Positions 1 through 10,799 of a stretch of 64,000 nucleotides of DNA are shown here, in pieces (position 1 is the first letter of the stretch; each line of letters begins with the position of its first letter). The notes beneath the pieces are model-generated. The model had not been told where the DNA came from. It saw only the letters and a list, made by a program, of their open reading frames with translations, and did no database searches. Position numbers and translations under genes: made by a program. The stretch spans positions 18,795,822 to 18,859,821 of the forward strand of contig OY754980.1 of the NCBI GenBank assembly GCA_963576475.1. The letters are read 5' to 3'. This DNA comes from Molanna angustata. Lineage: Eukaryota; Arthropoda; Insecta; Trichoptera; Molannidae.

Positions 1-184
1 AAAAGGAGAAAATTTCAACTCAGTTATCGTAGCATTAAGAGGATTTTTGACGAATGCTTAGGTCGCTCTACTGTTTTTAAACTCCTGAAACCCGTGTTCG
101 TGTCCGTGGATATTTGTGCCAGAGCTGCACTCAAGGAGCCAAAGAGCCGCATGCGGCTCTGGAGCCGCACTTTGCCGACCCCTG
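1..184 (-). mobile_element. hAT-type DNA transposon end (partial)
   Basis: Read on the minus strand, the outer end begins CAGGGGTCGGCAAAGTGCGG at 184, the CAGnG...GGCAAA style of terminal inverted repeat known from hAT elements. GC-rich subterminal sequence (about 121-180) follows. The other end lies outside the window, and no transposase is recognisable here. The 8 bases outside the end (185-192, tactaaca) could be one target-duplication copy, but its partner is not in view. Confidence 0.55.
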
Positions 185-324
185 TACTAACATCTCACGG
201 TTACGTCGCCAGCACCCATTTTTTAATTTTTTTTTTAAACATAAAAAAATTATGCTTAAGGGGGCGACAAAAAAGGGGGCGACAAAATGAATCATTTTCA
301 AAAAATACTTAATTATATTAATAA

Positions 325-1254
325 ATATATCTTAACTTTTTAATTTTGTTCTGTAGGTATATATTCTTCTAGAAAAATAATAAGTACACCCCGATTTTTG
401 CCATTTTTATTATATTTCTAAAAAGAACTATAAGGTAAAGAGCAATATTTTTTTAATTAAAGAAGAACAAAGTATCTGAAAAATATGTTGTGGCGTTGAA
501 TTAATGCATCAGGTTAAGTAAATAAACAAAAAAAATATGTTGTGGCGTTGAATTAATGCATCAGGTTAAGTAAATAAACAAAAAAAATATGTTGTGGCGT
601 TGAATTAATGCATCAGGTTAAGTAAATAAACAAAAAAAATATGTTGTGGCGTTGAATTAATGCATCAGGTTAAGTAAATAAACAAAAAAAATATGTTGTG
701 GCGTTGAATTAATGCATCAGGTTAAGTAAATAAACAAAAAAAATATGTTGTGGCGTTGAATTAATGCATCAGGTTAAGTAAATAAACAAAAAAAATATGT
801 TGTGGCGTTGAATTAATGCATCAGGTTAAGTAAATAAACAAAAAAAATATGTTGTGGCGTTGAATTAATGCATCAGGTTAAGTAAATAAACAAAAAAAAT
901 ATGTTGTGGCGTTGAATTAATGCATCAGGTTAAGTAAACAAACAAAAAAAATATGTTGTGGCGTTGAATTAATGCATCAGGTTAAGTAAATAAACAAAAA
1001 AAAAACTTTTATTTCGCAATGGCGCTAAAAGGAAAATAAATGTTTTTTTAGGTTTCTTTACTAAACCTGAAGCATTAATGCAACGTCACAACATATTTTT
1101 AGAGATATTATTGTCTTCATTATTTAAAAAAATATATTGCTCTACGCCTTATAGTTTATTAAAAATATATGATAAACGTTGAAAATCGGGGTATGCCATT
1201 ATTTTTCTACAAGAATTTATACAGAACATTATCAAAAATTTAAGGTATATTTTC
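325..1254. mobile_element. Inverted-repeat (MITE-like) element with amplified 52-bp array
   Basis: The left arm (about 325-480) and the right arm (about 1065-1254) are imperfect reverse complements. Both carry the motifs for ttctgta, a gaaaaataat block and an accccgattttt block. Between them is a 52-bp direct repeat. A related copy with a single unit lies at 52363-52720 in GPCR-2 intron 1. There is no coding capacity, so it is presumably a non-autonomous DNA element. Superfamily was not assigned because clear terminal motifs and target duplication were not resolved. Confidence 0.65.
483..1003. repeat. 52-bp tandem repeat, about 10 copies
   Basis: Units start at 483, 535, 587, 639, 691, 743, 795, 847, 899 and 951, exactly 52 bp apart. 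Each contains ttgtggcgttgaattaatgc followed by a T/A-rich spacer. They are almost identical; the ninth has a small change (taaacaaac). The unit is the reverse complement of sequence in the right arm of the enclosing element (about 1060-1112), so the array is an expansion of part of one arm. Confidence 0.95.
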
Positions 1255-1295
1255 CACTTGTTTTTGCTTGCGTGGTAAATTAATTTATATAAAAA

Positions 1296-1431
1296 AATAA
1301 AACTACGTTTTAGATTCTACGTATATTTTTTGATTAGTCGGTAGACTAGTCTTGAAGATGCCCTAACAAGGCGAAATAACTATCGACAAATTAAAAAAAA
1401 TATACTTAGAATCTAAAACGTACTATTTTAT
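1296..1431. repeat. Imperfect inverted-repeat element (about 136 bp)
   Basis: Arms around 1300-1345 and 1385-1431 are reverse complements centred on acgttttagattct / agaatctaaaacgt. The loop holds a gatgccctaacaaggcgaaa motif. It is probably a short fold-back transposon or the end of a larger retroelement. No open frame. Confidence 0.55.
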
Positions 1432-1777
1432 TCTTAAATATATTTAAAGGGAATATTTCTACGTAAATGCTGGTTTTGGAGCAACCCCTTCTTCAATAGG
1501 TCGGATGAAAACTGAACTGACAATAGTGTTATGTCATAAATAAAATAGTTTGAAATGCGCTACAGAAATAACTCAAATACTAATTAATTGATTTATGTAT
1601 TTACCGCTTCGGTCTATATGACTTTAACATTGTCATAAAGTAACCCAAGATTTCATCCTTTTGTAATGAATTCAGTTGTCTAAAAATTCACTTATTTGTT
1701 TGTCAAAAAAAAGGAATCTTTCTGTTTTAACTATTTATCGTATTTAATTTCAAAATACGTACTGTGTGATCTTGAAT
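1432..1777. other. AT-rich stretch, nothing recognised
   Basis: No open frame, repeat or structured element was recognised in this interval. Confidence 0.5.
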
Positions 1778-2089
1778 CTAGATGATCTGAATGTCAATGC
1801 TAGGCCGAATACGTAAACTTTTTAAGATTAGACATTTTCTGCCCGGTCGGTTGTTGGACGGTTCTAGCGAAGATTTTTTGTATCTTTGTGCTAGGCTCGG
1901 TACATTGTTCTTGATTACATCGTTCTCTACAGTTGAACGATCATTTGAATCGTCGTAGTCGGCAGTGTCTGCACATGTAGAGTTAATTCGTGGTTCCATA
2001 TCCGATTCTGTTTCTTTCACTGAATCTATTATCGTTCCTTTTTGTTCGTTTTCTTTATAACTGAATTTCGTGTTGATTTGATGAGCCAT
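1778..2089 (-). CDS. Unidentified 103-aa open frame (doubtful)
   Basis: The frame starts MAHQINTK and is polar, rich in Ser/Thr/Asp/Glu/Asn. This is unlike the T/A-driven shadow frames around it. The same frame continues upstream to about 2200, broken by one TGA nine codons before the Met, with a protein-like acidic stretch before the stop (about 2125-2195). It could be a decayed exon, a processed pseudogene or part of a transposon. No domain was recognised and no neighbour supports a function. Confidence 0.22.
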   Translation of the reverse strand: MAHQINTKFSYKENEQKGTIIDSVKETESDMEPRINSTCADTADYDDSNDRSTVENDVIKNNVPSLAQRYKKSSLEPSNNRPGRKCLILKSLRIRPSIDIQII

Positions 2090-2697
2090 TGTTGCTCTTC
2101 CGACAAAACTTCTTCATACGCTTCGGTCGTCTGCCTTTAATATGGTCTCAGCTACTATTTCATCGAGAAGAGGCTCGTCCTTCCATTCTAGACCAGCTAG
2201 GGGTTAAAACCAGTTGTCGCCAACCTATTACCGGGGTTATTCTGAAATATTTTACTCAGAAGATGGGAGCCGGAAAATTTAGAAAGATGAATCGTTGTCG
2301 GGAGTCTTTTATAGTTACATTCTAATCTTCACTGATATTTGGTATCATATGTATGATTGAATATTGTACACTACCTAATTAAAACTTGCTTTTTCCGACT
2401 CGCAATTTTTGTGCGATTATTGGTTCGAGTCCACGTACAATATTAATAACTAAGTATCTATTAAGATTGTTTTGAGGAAAGTCTAAAGTTAAACCTATAA
2501 AAAATACATAATAATTTATAATTTGCTAAATGACGAGTATATAACTTTACAGTCGATAATAGTCGAATTTCTAGTTACTCACAGATTAATGATAAATATA
2601 TTCCTCAAATGTCATCAAGTACAAGTGTCCAAAATTAAATAATGGCCTTTCTACGAATATGCTCTACACTGTATAATAAGGGTTAAAACACACTAAG

Positions 2698-3077
2698 TCT
2701 GTGTTTCTCGAACAAAGATTAAAGTAAAAGTATAGTTAAAATACTTTGATTTCATAAAGTTGTTCAAAACTTGTGGTGTTTCATTGAAATTGCCGTCAAA
2801 CGACGCATTTTTGAACAATTTCATGAAATCAAAGTATTTTAACTATACTATTACCGTTACTTTTGTTGAAACAACCCTGCCTAAGGCTGTGTTTCTTGAA
2901 CAAAGATTAAAGTAAAAGTATAGTTAAAATACTTTGATTTCATAAAATTGTTCAAAGCTTTTGGTTATTTCATTGATATCTAATGCTGTAAAACGACGCA
3001 TTTTGAATAATTTTATGAAATCAAAGTATTTTAACTATACTATTACTGATACTTTTGTTGAAGCATCCCAGCCTAAG
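2698..3077. repeat. Two tandem fold-back elements (188 and 192 bp)
   Basis: Unit 1 (2698-2885) and unit 2 (2886-3077) each begin ctgtgtttct and contain inverted arms built on aaaatactttgatttcat and its complement. Each ends near cctaag, and CTAAG separates and brackets the units (2693, 2881, 3073). They resemble two adjacent insertions, or a duplication, of one hairpin MITE. An open frame runs through the second unit into the LINE tail, but only the LINE part is protein-like. Confidence 0.75.
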
Positions 3078-3664
3078 CGTATCTTGCGCAGCTCAGTTTA
3101 TACGCATTGCAGGTCATATGAATGCATTGATTCACTCGAAAACAGACGTACTGTATCTGATATATTGCTTCTCCACAATATTATTAATAATAAAATTGAT
3201 TCTCCTGCTCTCTTAAATTATATATCTTTCAACATCCCTACCTACACCTGTAGAACTAGACACACTCCTCTTTTCCGCCTAACCACTCAACACACCAACT
3301 ATGCTCAACATGCAATAATGTACAGAATCTGTAATACATACAATAGGCATTTCCAAGAGATTGACATATTCTTACTTAGCGCCCCCACATTTAAACAAAT
3401 ATATCAAACTTAAAATTTCATCCTCATAATCAAATTTAACACTTAATATACTGACACATTTATATATGCAATTTTTCACACATCATTCACACAATATCTC
3501 ACCATAATATATTACCATTCTTAATGTATCTTAATAATACTACAATAACTTCAGCGACAACCTGTAATTGGCTTTATTATTTATCAAATCATCTTTATTT
3601 ATATAATTTATTATATGCTGTATGTTGTCGTCTAAATAAAATAAAATAAAATAAAATAAAATAA
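3078..3664 (+). pseudogene. 3' end of a Jockey/CR1-like LINE
   Basis: Translation from about 3078 to 3410 shows a typical C-terminal tail downstream of a non-LTR reverse transcriptase: a RRTVSDILLLHNIINNKID block followed by a Thr/Arg/His-rich stretch (RTRHTPLF) and IDIFLLSAP. The unit ends in an (AAAAT)n tail at about 3635-3664, as expected for a LINE 3' terminus. It is 5'-truncated with no catalytic domain left. Confidence 0.65.
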
Positions 3665-4169
3665 ATCTAATATAGAGATATGGCAATATTCACGCGAAGC
3701 ATTAGTGTGATTTGACCCAAGTCAAGTGTTTAAAGAACGCCAACTTAGTGGCAACGGTCACTGCCGTTGATATGTTAATCTTAAGATAGTCAAAATATAC
3801 ATTTTATTGACCCGGCTATTAACACAGTCGTCTAGTCTTTTGTCTGGCACGCTAAAACTTTATAAATGTCAATTGAATCTATAGTGATAATCGATCCCAA
3901 CACCAAATTATTGGATGGGTGTCAAATTGTACATAATATTATGTACCTATTTCTATTTTTTTATCGCTGTATGAAGTTCTGGTTGTAGAAAAACTTTTTA
4001 TTTGTTGTACAATGAGTAATTCTTTCAAAATATTATTTAACTTTTGACGACAAAAAGGCAATTTGCTCAGCTGTTACTGTAGGTACCTACACCATTTGAA
4101 GACCCACAGTGCAGCTGGTTTTTTAGAAATTCTTTGGAAATTCGTATACAGTCGTTGAATATCATATAT
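3665..4169. other. No gene recognised
   Basis: A/T-rich sequence between the LINE tail and the SINE. I recognise no repeat family or open frame. Confidence 0.4.
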
Positions 4170-4404
4170 TTTATATAACTTCTCGGGCAACTAACAGGTA
4201 CTATGTCAAATATTAATTTAACACGCACCCAAAAATAAGTTTATTTATTTATTTTAAGTTGCTACATTATGGAGACTTGCGATATTTATTGTTTCACCGA
4301 TCCAGATTGAAAACACAATTAAAAACTGTATCACCACCGGGAATCGAACCCGGGATCTTTGGATCAACAGTCAGACACCTAATCGACTGAACCACATAGC
4401 CAGA
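4170..4404 (-). mobile_element. tRNA-derived SINE
   Basis: The minus strand from 4404 begins with a tRNA-like head. A-box-like TGGTTCAGTCGATTAGG and a perfect B box, GGTTCGATTCC, are followed by ccggtggtgat. The body continues down to about 4170. A 5'-truncated relative of the body lies at 44236-44345 on the plus strand (shared gggtgcgtgttaaat and gttgcccgagaag), which supports a dispersed element over a functional tRNA gene. Confidence 0.6.
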
Positions 4405-4642
4405 TAATTAATTATTTAAGAAATATTTTTATTAAATTGCTTATCTGGAAACTGGAGAAAGTGTTCAAGCTTTTCTAAAATATGTAAAACGGTTCGTGTT
4501 TTCATCTAAACGCACAAAGAAATCTACATCATCATATTTAGGAAGTAATCTGGTAATCTGGCAAATTTTCGTATCTTTCTACATTTTCAATTACTTCCAA
4601 AACACAAAAAGGTCATAAAAGAGGTTTCACAAAAAGTACACA

Positions 4643-5046
<404 letters not shown>

Positions 5047-5149
5047 ATTTAAGGGCGCTCTTGCTTTTTTTTTGACTTTACAAAACAGCGAAAAAATCAT
5101 TGTTACCATGACTTTCACGTATTTCAGGAGGTGATTTTTTCAGTTTTAA

Positions 5150-5480
5150 CTATATCAAGCTTAAAATGCTGAGATGGTTTGGCGGGGTGACGAAGATTGA
5201 TGATATTCGTAACGAGCTAATAAAATGAAGCGTTGGAGTAGCCCCCATACCAGCAAAACTCACATGATATGTACCTACATGGACTTAAAGAGATGGCAAA
5301 ATGATCATGTGGTGCAAATTGCTTTAGCACTCCCAGAAAACAGGAAAGGAAAAGGACGTCCAATATTCACGTGGTGGGGTAGGTAGCTCATGGATAAAGC
5401 TCAAATACCAACCCCGATAATACAGAACAGATCACTCTGGGGGCCGAAAGATTAGGAGAACCGATTCTACCTAAAGTAGG
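5150..5480 (+). pseudogene. LINE (RTE-like) C-terminal fragment
   Basis: Translated plus-strand pieces show a LRWFGHV-like motif at about 5168 and then ALALPENRKGKGRPIFTWW near 5320-5375. This is the RGRP...W signature found downstream of reverse transcriptase in RTE/BovB-like LINEs. Stops and frameshifts break it. Confidence 0.5.
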
Positions 5481-5621
5481 ACAAGGCAAAAGAAACAGGA
5501 GTAGTGACTGGAAAGGACGGCATGGTCTGAAGGCACGGAAGAGACTGGAGAGATGAACGGGGCAGACAGACATGTAAACAAACACTTCGTTTCATTGGGT
5601 GTCATTGCATCTCGGGGGTTC

Positions 5622-5872
5622 TAGTCTATATGCATTTCCATACATCTCATTTCCATATGATTTCTCTTACTGGTCTGTATGCATTTCCATACATCTCATT
5701 TTCATACGATTTTTCTTACTGGGGGGCAAGTCTGATCAACCGGCGGAATCAAAACCATCCGTGTTTACCCTTTTCATGGATATAATTATATTATGAGGTT
5801 CTATATCTTAGACCAGACTTGTCCCCATGGTCTGTATGCATTTTCATACGATTTCTCTTACTTTTCATTAAA
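5622..5872. repeat. Short direct repeats, about 50 bp, three copies
   Basis: The module tatgcatttccatacatctc...atttctcttactgg occurs at about 5625-5672 and 5674-5722, and in shortened form at 5832-5870. No function recognised. Confidence 0.55.
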
Positions 5873-6020
5873 CTCTTATTTGATAAACACATTGACAAAG
5901 TTTATAAAATGTTGGTATTCCTCATAGTATGCAAACCATTTACTCAAATGAATACATTTAGCTTACTATATAACACACTTATTGTTAGAACTCATTTGGA
6001 ACATGCGTCAGTCATCTGAA
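5872..6020 (+). pseudogene. Jockey-like LINE reverse transcriptase fragment
   Basis: The translation shows FDKHIDKVYKMLVFLIVC, then LLYNTLIVRTHLEHASVI. This matches the conserved stretch after the YADD motif of Jockey/CR1 reverse transcriptases, usually a K..LGFI...Y..LVRS.LEYAS pattern. Only about 50 residues remain. Confidence 0.6.
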
Positions 6021-6159
6021 TTCCACAGTATAATATTTATACTATTTGCATGTAACACATGAGATCTAACTGTCGATAGTGAAAGTATGTATAGTTAAAG
6101 AATAAGAATCAAACTATAAACCCATAAATCCAAATTATTGAAAATTTTAACACATGTTG

Positions 6160-6800
6160 GTATGAATGTCAAGATGGAGGTCATTCTCTTTTCCTACCCG
6201 GAATATGAAAACAGCATGATGGTTCTGTGTGTATGTTTGGAGATTAAGTATCAAACTATTAAGTCTTCTTACATGTTGTGTATAGGCGACTGCCATACAA
6301 ATTGTATGAAACGATGTCGTCACTAAATTAAATTTTTAAAAAAATATTGAGATGTACTTCTACAATATTAATATTTTAGTTGGGGTTTTTCGGCCTTTTT
6401 CGATATTTTTAAAAAAATTGGAAATATAGGCAGTTAAACTCATAAATTTATCATAAAAAAATACTATTCTTATTAAAAAATGTTTGGAATTTTTTTGAAA
6501 AAAAAACAATTTGAGATTTTGTATTTGTCTATATTCATACCAATTTTCAACGTTTAAGCTTTTATGGTTTCTGAGATATATGGAAAAATATAATAAAAAT
6601 TCAAAAGATGATAGGCCCTGACTGAAACAAAAATTCACAATTCTGAGTAGAAAAGTTTTGTAGGCCTATAACTATTTATAAATTCTGAAATTTTAGGCTT
6701 TGTGTTTAGGCAAAAGTTATAAGGGGGGGGGGACAGACACACACACAGACAGAGACACACAGACACAAAACTCACATAAAATGTTCTACTCTGAATTCTG
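6160..6800 (+). repeat. Dispersed repeat, about 640 bp
   Basis: An inverted, diverged copy occupies about 54790-55400. Shared landmarks are taggcctataac/gttataggccta, a ttcggcc...gatatttt block and the (CA)n-rich end with cccccc/gggggg. Shorter copies lie at 25930-26080 and 53420-53570. It is a dispersed element without recognisable coding sequence. Confidence 0.65.
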
Positions 6801-6921
6801 AGTAAATCCATGTATGTGGAACATATATGCTGCGAATCCTCTTGTTGGTTGGTGTTTTTAGCATGCAAAAGTCCACTACGCCATACAAAATGTTCCTTCG
6901 TACACGCATCTTGGCTTAATA

Positions 6922-6967
6922 CTGTCGATTCATTCAGAGAATTGAATTCTCATGAACGAATCGACAG
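6922..6967. repeat. 46-bp near-palindrome, copy A
   Basis: Arms ctgtcgattcattca... and ...gaacgaatcgacag form a hairpin around gagaattgaattctc. Related copies lie at 25491-25536, 52158-52203 and 57142-57186. The longer flank shared with 57000-57140 shows that it belongs to a dispersed repeat. Confidence 0.8.
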
Positions 6968-7215
6968 TTGGATTAACCGTAAAGAACGAATATTTTTGAT
7001 TCAACACATATTTTTGAGACGCATGAAGTACAAATTTGGTAATAACTACAAACATGAATTGGAGACTTTACAGACAAGACGAAGGACCTCAGATTAATGT
7101 ACCTTTATGACATAATAAACTCCAATATTGACTGTATAGACCTTCTGAAAATGATCAACTTCAACACACCTGACAGACGAACAAGACACACCTCAACGTT
7201 CTTTTTAGACAAAAA
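6968..7215 (+). pseudogene. Jockey/CR1-like LINE C-terminal tail
   Basis: Two adjoining frames read INRKERIFLIQHIFLRRMKY and then YDIINSNIDCIDLLKMINFN with RRTRHTS. These match the C-terminal tail seen in the LINE at 3078-3664 (RRTVSDILLLHNIINNKID...RTRHT). A frameshift near 7095 separates the two halves. Confidence 0.55.
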
Positions 7216-7292
7216 AAAAACACTAAATCGAATATATGTTTTAATTGCATATACGCAAACATTGTATTTTTTCCCTTTCGGGAGTTAAATGA

Positions 7293-7795
7293 TATTTTTA
7301 TTGACAATAACATCTCAATAGAGACGAAGTTGGGATATCATAGTATTAAAAATATATTCGATTTACATACACATTGGTACAAGTAGGTAAACAGGTCAAA
7401 AATTAAATAATATTTATGGCGCAGTTCAGGGGTGACATCTGTGCGAGACACCGTCACCTCATTTATAAGGACTGTTGCTTTCATTGCTTACAAATAAACT
7501 AATTTCTCAATAGATGGCGTTACAAAAAATGGTTTCTTCGTTACCTCATAGATGGCAATAGTATAAATTCGTATTATTCGGTGAAATGTCTACACATTAT
7601 TCAAATATATAGAACTTTCAAAAATTACATCGATAAAGGAACTCATTAAGAAGGCATAATTGGTGAACGTTGCGCAAGCGCATGAAGTGATCACGTAAAC
7701 TAGCCGATCGTAAGCCCTGTAGGTGCCTGAGTTCCTGGTTATTTTATGATATCCCAACTTCGTCTCTATTGAGATGTTATTGTTAATAAAAAAAA
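7293..7795 (+). mobile_element. TIR element of a 4-member dispersed family
   Basis: Ends are inverted repeats of about 45 bp: tgacaataacatctcaatag at 7302 and its complement at about 7765-7785. Interior sequence (gatggcgttacaaaaa, gtgaacgttgcgcaagcgca) recurs at about 26490-26760 and 27700-27960, and inverted at 63490-63750. No open frame; non-autonomous DNA element. Confidence 0.7.
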
Positions 7796-8339
7796 AACAC
7801 TAACGTCGCTCAAAATTCGCCATTGTACCGATGCCTTACCTACATATAGTAATTTGCAGTCCGGGGACATATTCTGTATGTCCAAAACCCTTTTCAGGAG
7901 CCACATAAGACCGGAATAATTAATTGTTTTATTACCAGCAGTGAGTACATGTAACGTGAAATCAAAGTGGGGCTGATTAAGTTACAGTTAATTAATGTTA
8001 TTCTAATTAATTATATTGTTTAATTTTTATTTTTGTACCTACTTTGCTCATTTTTTTAAATATACAAATAAAAAATATGTTTGTCTCATTAAATTCCATT
8101 GATGTGAGAAATATTAATCACAAAGAATGAATCAAAAAACAATATGTTTTTAAACCAGTTTATTTTTCTCAATGTTTAGGCACAATATATTATTGCCTTT
8201 ATAGTATAATCGTACAAGTAAATAAAAAAAAAATATATTATAGTTGTCTTATTAATGGTCTATCTTTAGTTTTTTTATTACATACTATTATATAAGCATA
8301 CATATTATTATTATAGGTAATTAAAATAAACATCTTGTC
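7796..8339. other. AT-rich, nothing recognised
   Basis: No coding or repeat structure identified. Confidence 0.4.
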
Positions 8340-8440
8340 ACAGAGCTATCTAAAAGAGTCGCTGACTTTGGGCTGGACCGAAGGGAATGGGTAATTCAAA
8401 ATCGCGTCAGGACGGGATGTAGCAGACCCCCGATGTGATC
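8340..8440 (+). pseudogene. RTE-like LINE extreme C-terminus
   Basis: The plus frame reads ELSKRVADFGLDRREWVI, then CSRPPM and a stop. This resembles the last residues of RTE-like LINE proteins. It is a short isolated fragment. Confidence 0.45.
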
Positions 8441-8704
8441 AGTCCTCTTGTTTCATGGTGCATCAGTTACATGGAGTCTTGGAGGATCTGAATGGTTTGC
8501 CGACCGAACTCGAGGCATGGCTAAATGATTTCCATGTTGTTCAAAATCGCTTGACATGCTATACGGGTATAACATGTCAATACGGGTATAACATACAATA
8601 ATATAGATATTTTTATTTTTAAAATGAGTTAATCAATAAAGATCCCTCCTCCTAATCCTGAAACATACTCGTTAACTGTATAATATATATTTATGCCGTT
8701 TATA

Positions 8705-8926
<222 letters not shown>

Positions 8927-8930
8927 AGAT

Positions 8931-9003
8931 GGGTCGATGGCACAGCGGTTAGCGCGCTGGGCTAGTAATCCAGTGGTCGCGAGTTCGAATCCTGCCTCGA
9001 CCG
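8931..9003 (+). ncRNA. tRNA-Thr(AGT)-like sequence (tRNA pseudogene or SINE head)
   Basis: The sequence folds roughly as a tRNA. Acceptor-like ggtcga at the start pairs with tcgacc at 8996-9001, the A-box-like segment is tggcacagcggttagcgc, and the anticodon arm CTGGG/TCCAG holds loop ctagtaa (anticodon AGT). The B box is GAGTTCGAATCC. Imperfect T-stem and acceptor pairing and the flanking microsatellite favour a SINE head or pseudogene over a working tRNA gene. Confidence 0.5.
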
Positions 9004-9840
9004 ATTTCGTTCACCTAAGCACAAGCATTTATTAAATAAAAACAATAGAGAAAATAAATAAAAACCGTTATACATTTGCATTTTTTTTAATTTTCTTTTT
9101 TGTATATACATATCTAATTATTTTGTACTTAAACTTAGTCACGGCTAGATATGGTATTACATTTTTTTATTTGCAAGAAAAATGTATACAAGGTACATGT
9201 TGTATACATTTTTTTATGTAAATATAAAAATATTTCCTTCCGATGTTTTCCTATAAAGCAGAATCGAATATATATATTTAGGAATAGAGATCAACTTATT
9301 TCGCTTATTCAGAAATTATATTCGAGTTCATTTTAGGTATATAGTAATATTTAAAACTTAGACATAAACTAATTAATGACAATTTAACTAAAATGTAGAA
9401 GACATAAAACATAGCAGATTATCATTAATAAGTAGGTAAATAAAATTTAAAAAAATGGAAACCTTTCAAAGTTTTCATCACGATGAAATATTATTGTCAA
9501 AAGAAATTCATAAAAATACTTTGTATGAAATACATTTTTTTTCAATTTTATTAAAATATCAAATGAATCGATAAAAACAGTTTTAACATGTATTGTCATC
9601 GGAAATACACAAATTCTGAAAGATTCAGAGCTTTAGCTGGTTGGGAAGTTTGTTGAAAATCGAGTGCAAAATTCCAATACGGACTGACACGTGAAGTTTA
9701 TTAAAAGAGCGTAAAAAATAATACGCTAATCTTATGCTATATAAACCTATATTACTTGTGCATTGTTTCTTTTTCTATAATAAGTTTAGTAACTCATATC
9801 ATACCATATTTTTTTTAATGAAAAATAATAAAAAAGATAA
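9004..9840. other. AT-rich, nothing recognised
   Basis: Long A/T runs; no coding or repeat structure identified. Confidence 0.4.
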
Positions 9841-10525
9841 TAATTTACAAAAAAAACGAATATTTGTGAGTCACGCCAAGTCTAATTTCTGGTCTTGTCG
9901 GCGAGTTCTCAAGACAATATCTATACAGTAATAACAACAAACAACATTACAGTAAAAAAAACAAACATAGATGGTTGCCTAAAACATAACCTCCTTACCT
10001 TGCTTCAAATCTTATCTATTTATTATTCTATATAAAAAGAGCATATTTTATAAGAAAAAAAATTAGCACATGGAACATATTTACATTAAAAATAAATTAA
10101 ATTAAAAAAAAAACAATGTTTGTGAGTCACGCCAAGTCTAATTTCTGGACAATAGCCATTCCTTGACAAGTCTTTTTACACTATTTTTTCTTTTGCATTT
10201 CTTAATAGATGCCGGCATCATATTAAACAATTTAGTTACATTATACTCTAACGTTCTCTTACCGTATTTATTATTATGGCATTTCTTAATATATGCCGGC
10301 ATCATATTAAGCAATTTAGGTACATTATACTCTAATGTTTTCTTACCGTATTTACTATTATATTTTGCATTTCTTAATAGATGCTGGCATCATATTAAGC
10401 AATTTATACTCTAACGTTCTCTTACCGTATTTATTATTATATTTTGCATTTAATAATAGATGCCGGCATCATATTAAGCAATTTAGGTACATTATACTCT
10501 AACGTTCACTTACCGTATTTATTAA
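9841..10525 (-). repeat. LINE C-terminus tandemly repeated (about 96-bp unit x4)
   Basis: On the minus strand, units at about 10442-10525, 10359-10441, 10263-10358 and 10160-10262 each encode a KYGKRTLEYN...NMMPASIKKC module. This resembles the C-terminal RYG..TL.Y..P.L.N.LP..IK motif of CR1/Jockey-like LINE proteins. The two units nearest 10160 stay in one frame; the other two have stops. A 40-bp segment (tgtgagtcacgccaagtcta) is also duplicated at 9867 and 10121. Confidence 0.65.
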
Positions 10526-10539
10526 TATATTTGGGGTAT

Positions 10540-10790
10540 GCATAGAGAATCGAACGTCATTTTCTCGCCTCATCATTCACGTCCGTGCGTCCTTTTATAC
10601 CTACACGCCCTTCTATTATTCTTACCGTCTTCATCTTTAAAAATTAATTTATGTGATCGTGCCAACTTTTCTTTGGCCGACCTCTACTTTTCGTTCCCCC
10701 TTTATATGTTTTGTAACCGCTATTTTTTTTCGACTCTAACAGATATATTTGTAACCACAGATAAAAACACAGTTAATGAAAAATTATAGC
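10540..10790 (-). pseudogene. RTE-like LINE C-terminal fragment
   Basis: The minus strand contains SRGRPKKSWHDHI (about 10650-10690), the RGRPKKxW motif found downstream of RTE-type reverse transcriptase. A relative lies at 36740-37110, inside the LTR element. Heavily decayed. Confidence 0.55.
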
Positions 10791-10799
10791 TATCGCTAA

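Noticed and set aside
480..1003. CRISPR array
   Set aside because: The 52-bp units are contiguous with no unique spacers, and the DNA is eukaryotic.
1330..1395. Hammerhead ribozyme
   Set aside because: ttgaaga, a gcc...ggc stem and gaaa look like a hammerhead core, but C3 is replaced, stem I has no room and the cleavage-site context is missing.
8931..9003. Functional tRNA-Thr gene
   Set aside because: The anticodon loop is good, but the acceptor and T stems have mismatches and it abuts a microsatellite, so I call it tRNA-like only.
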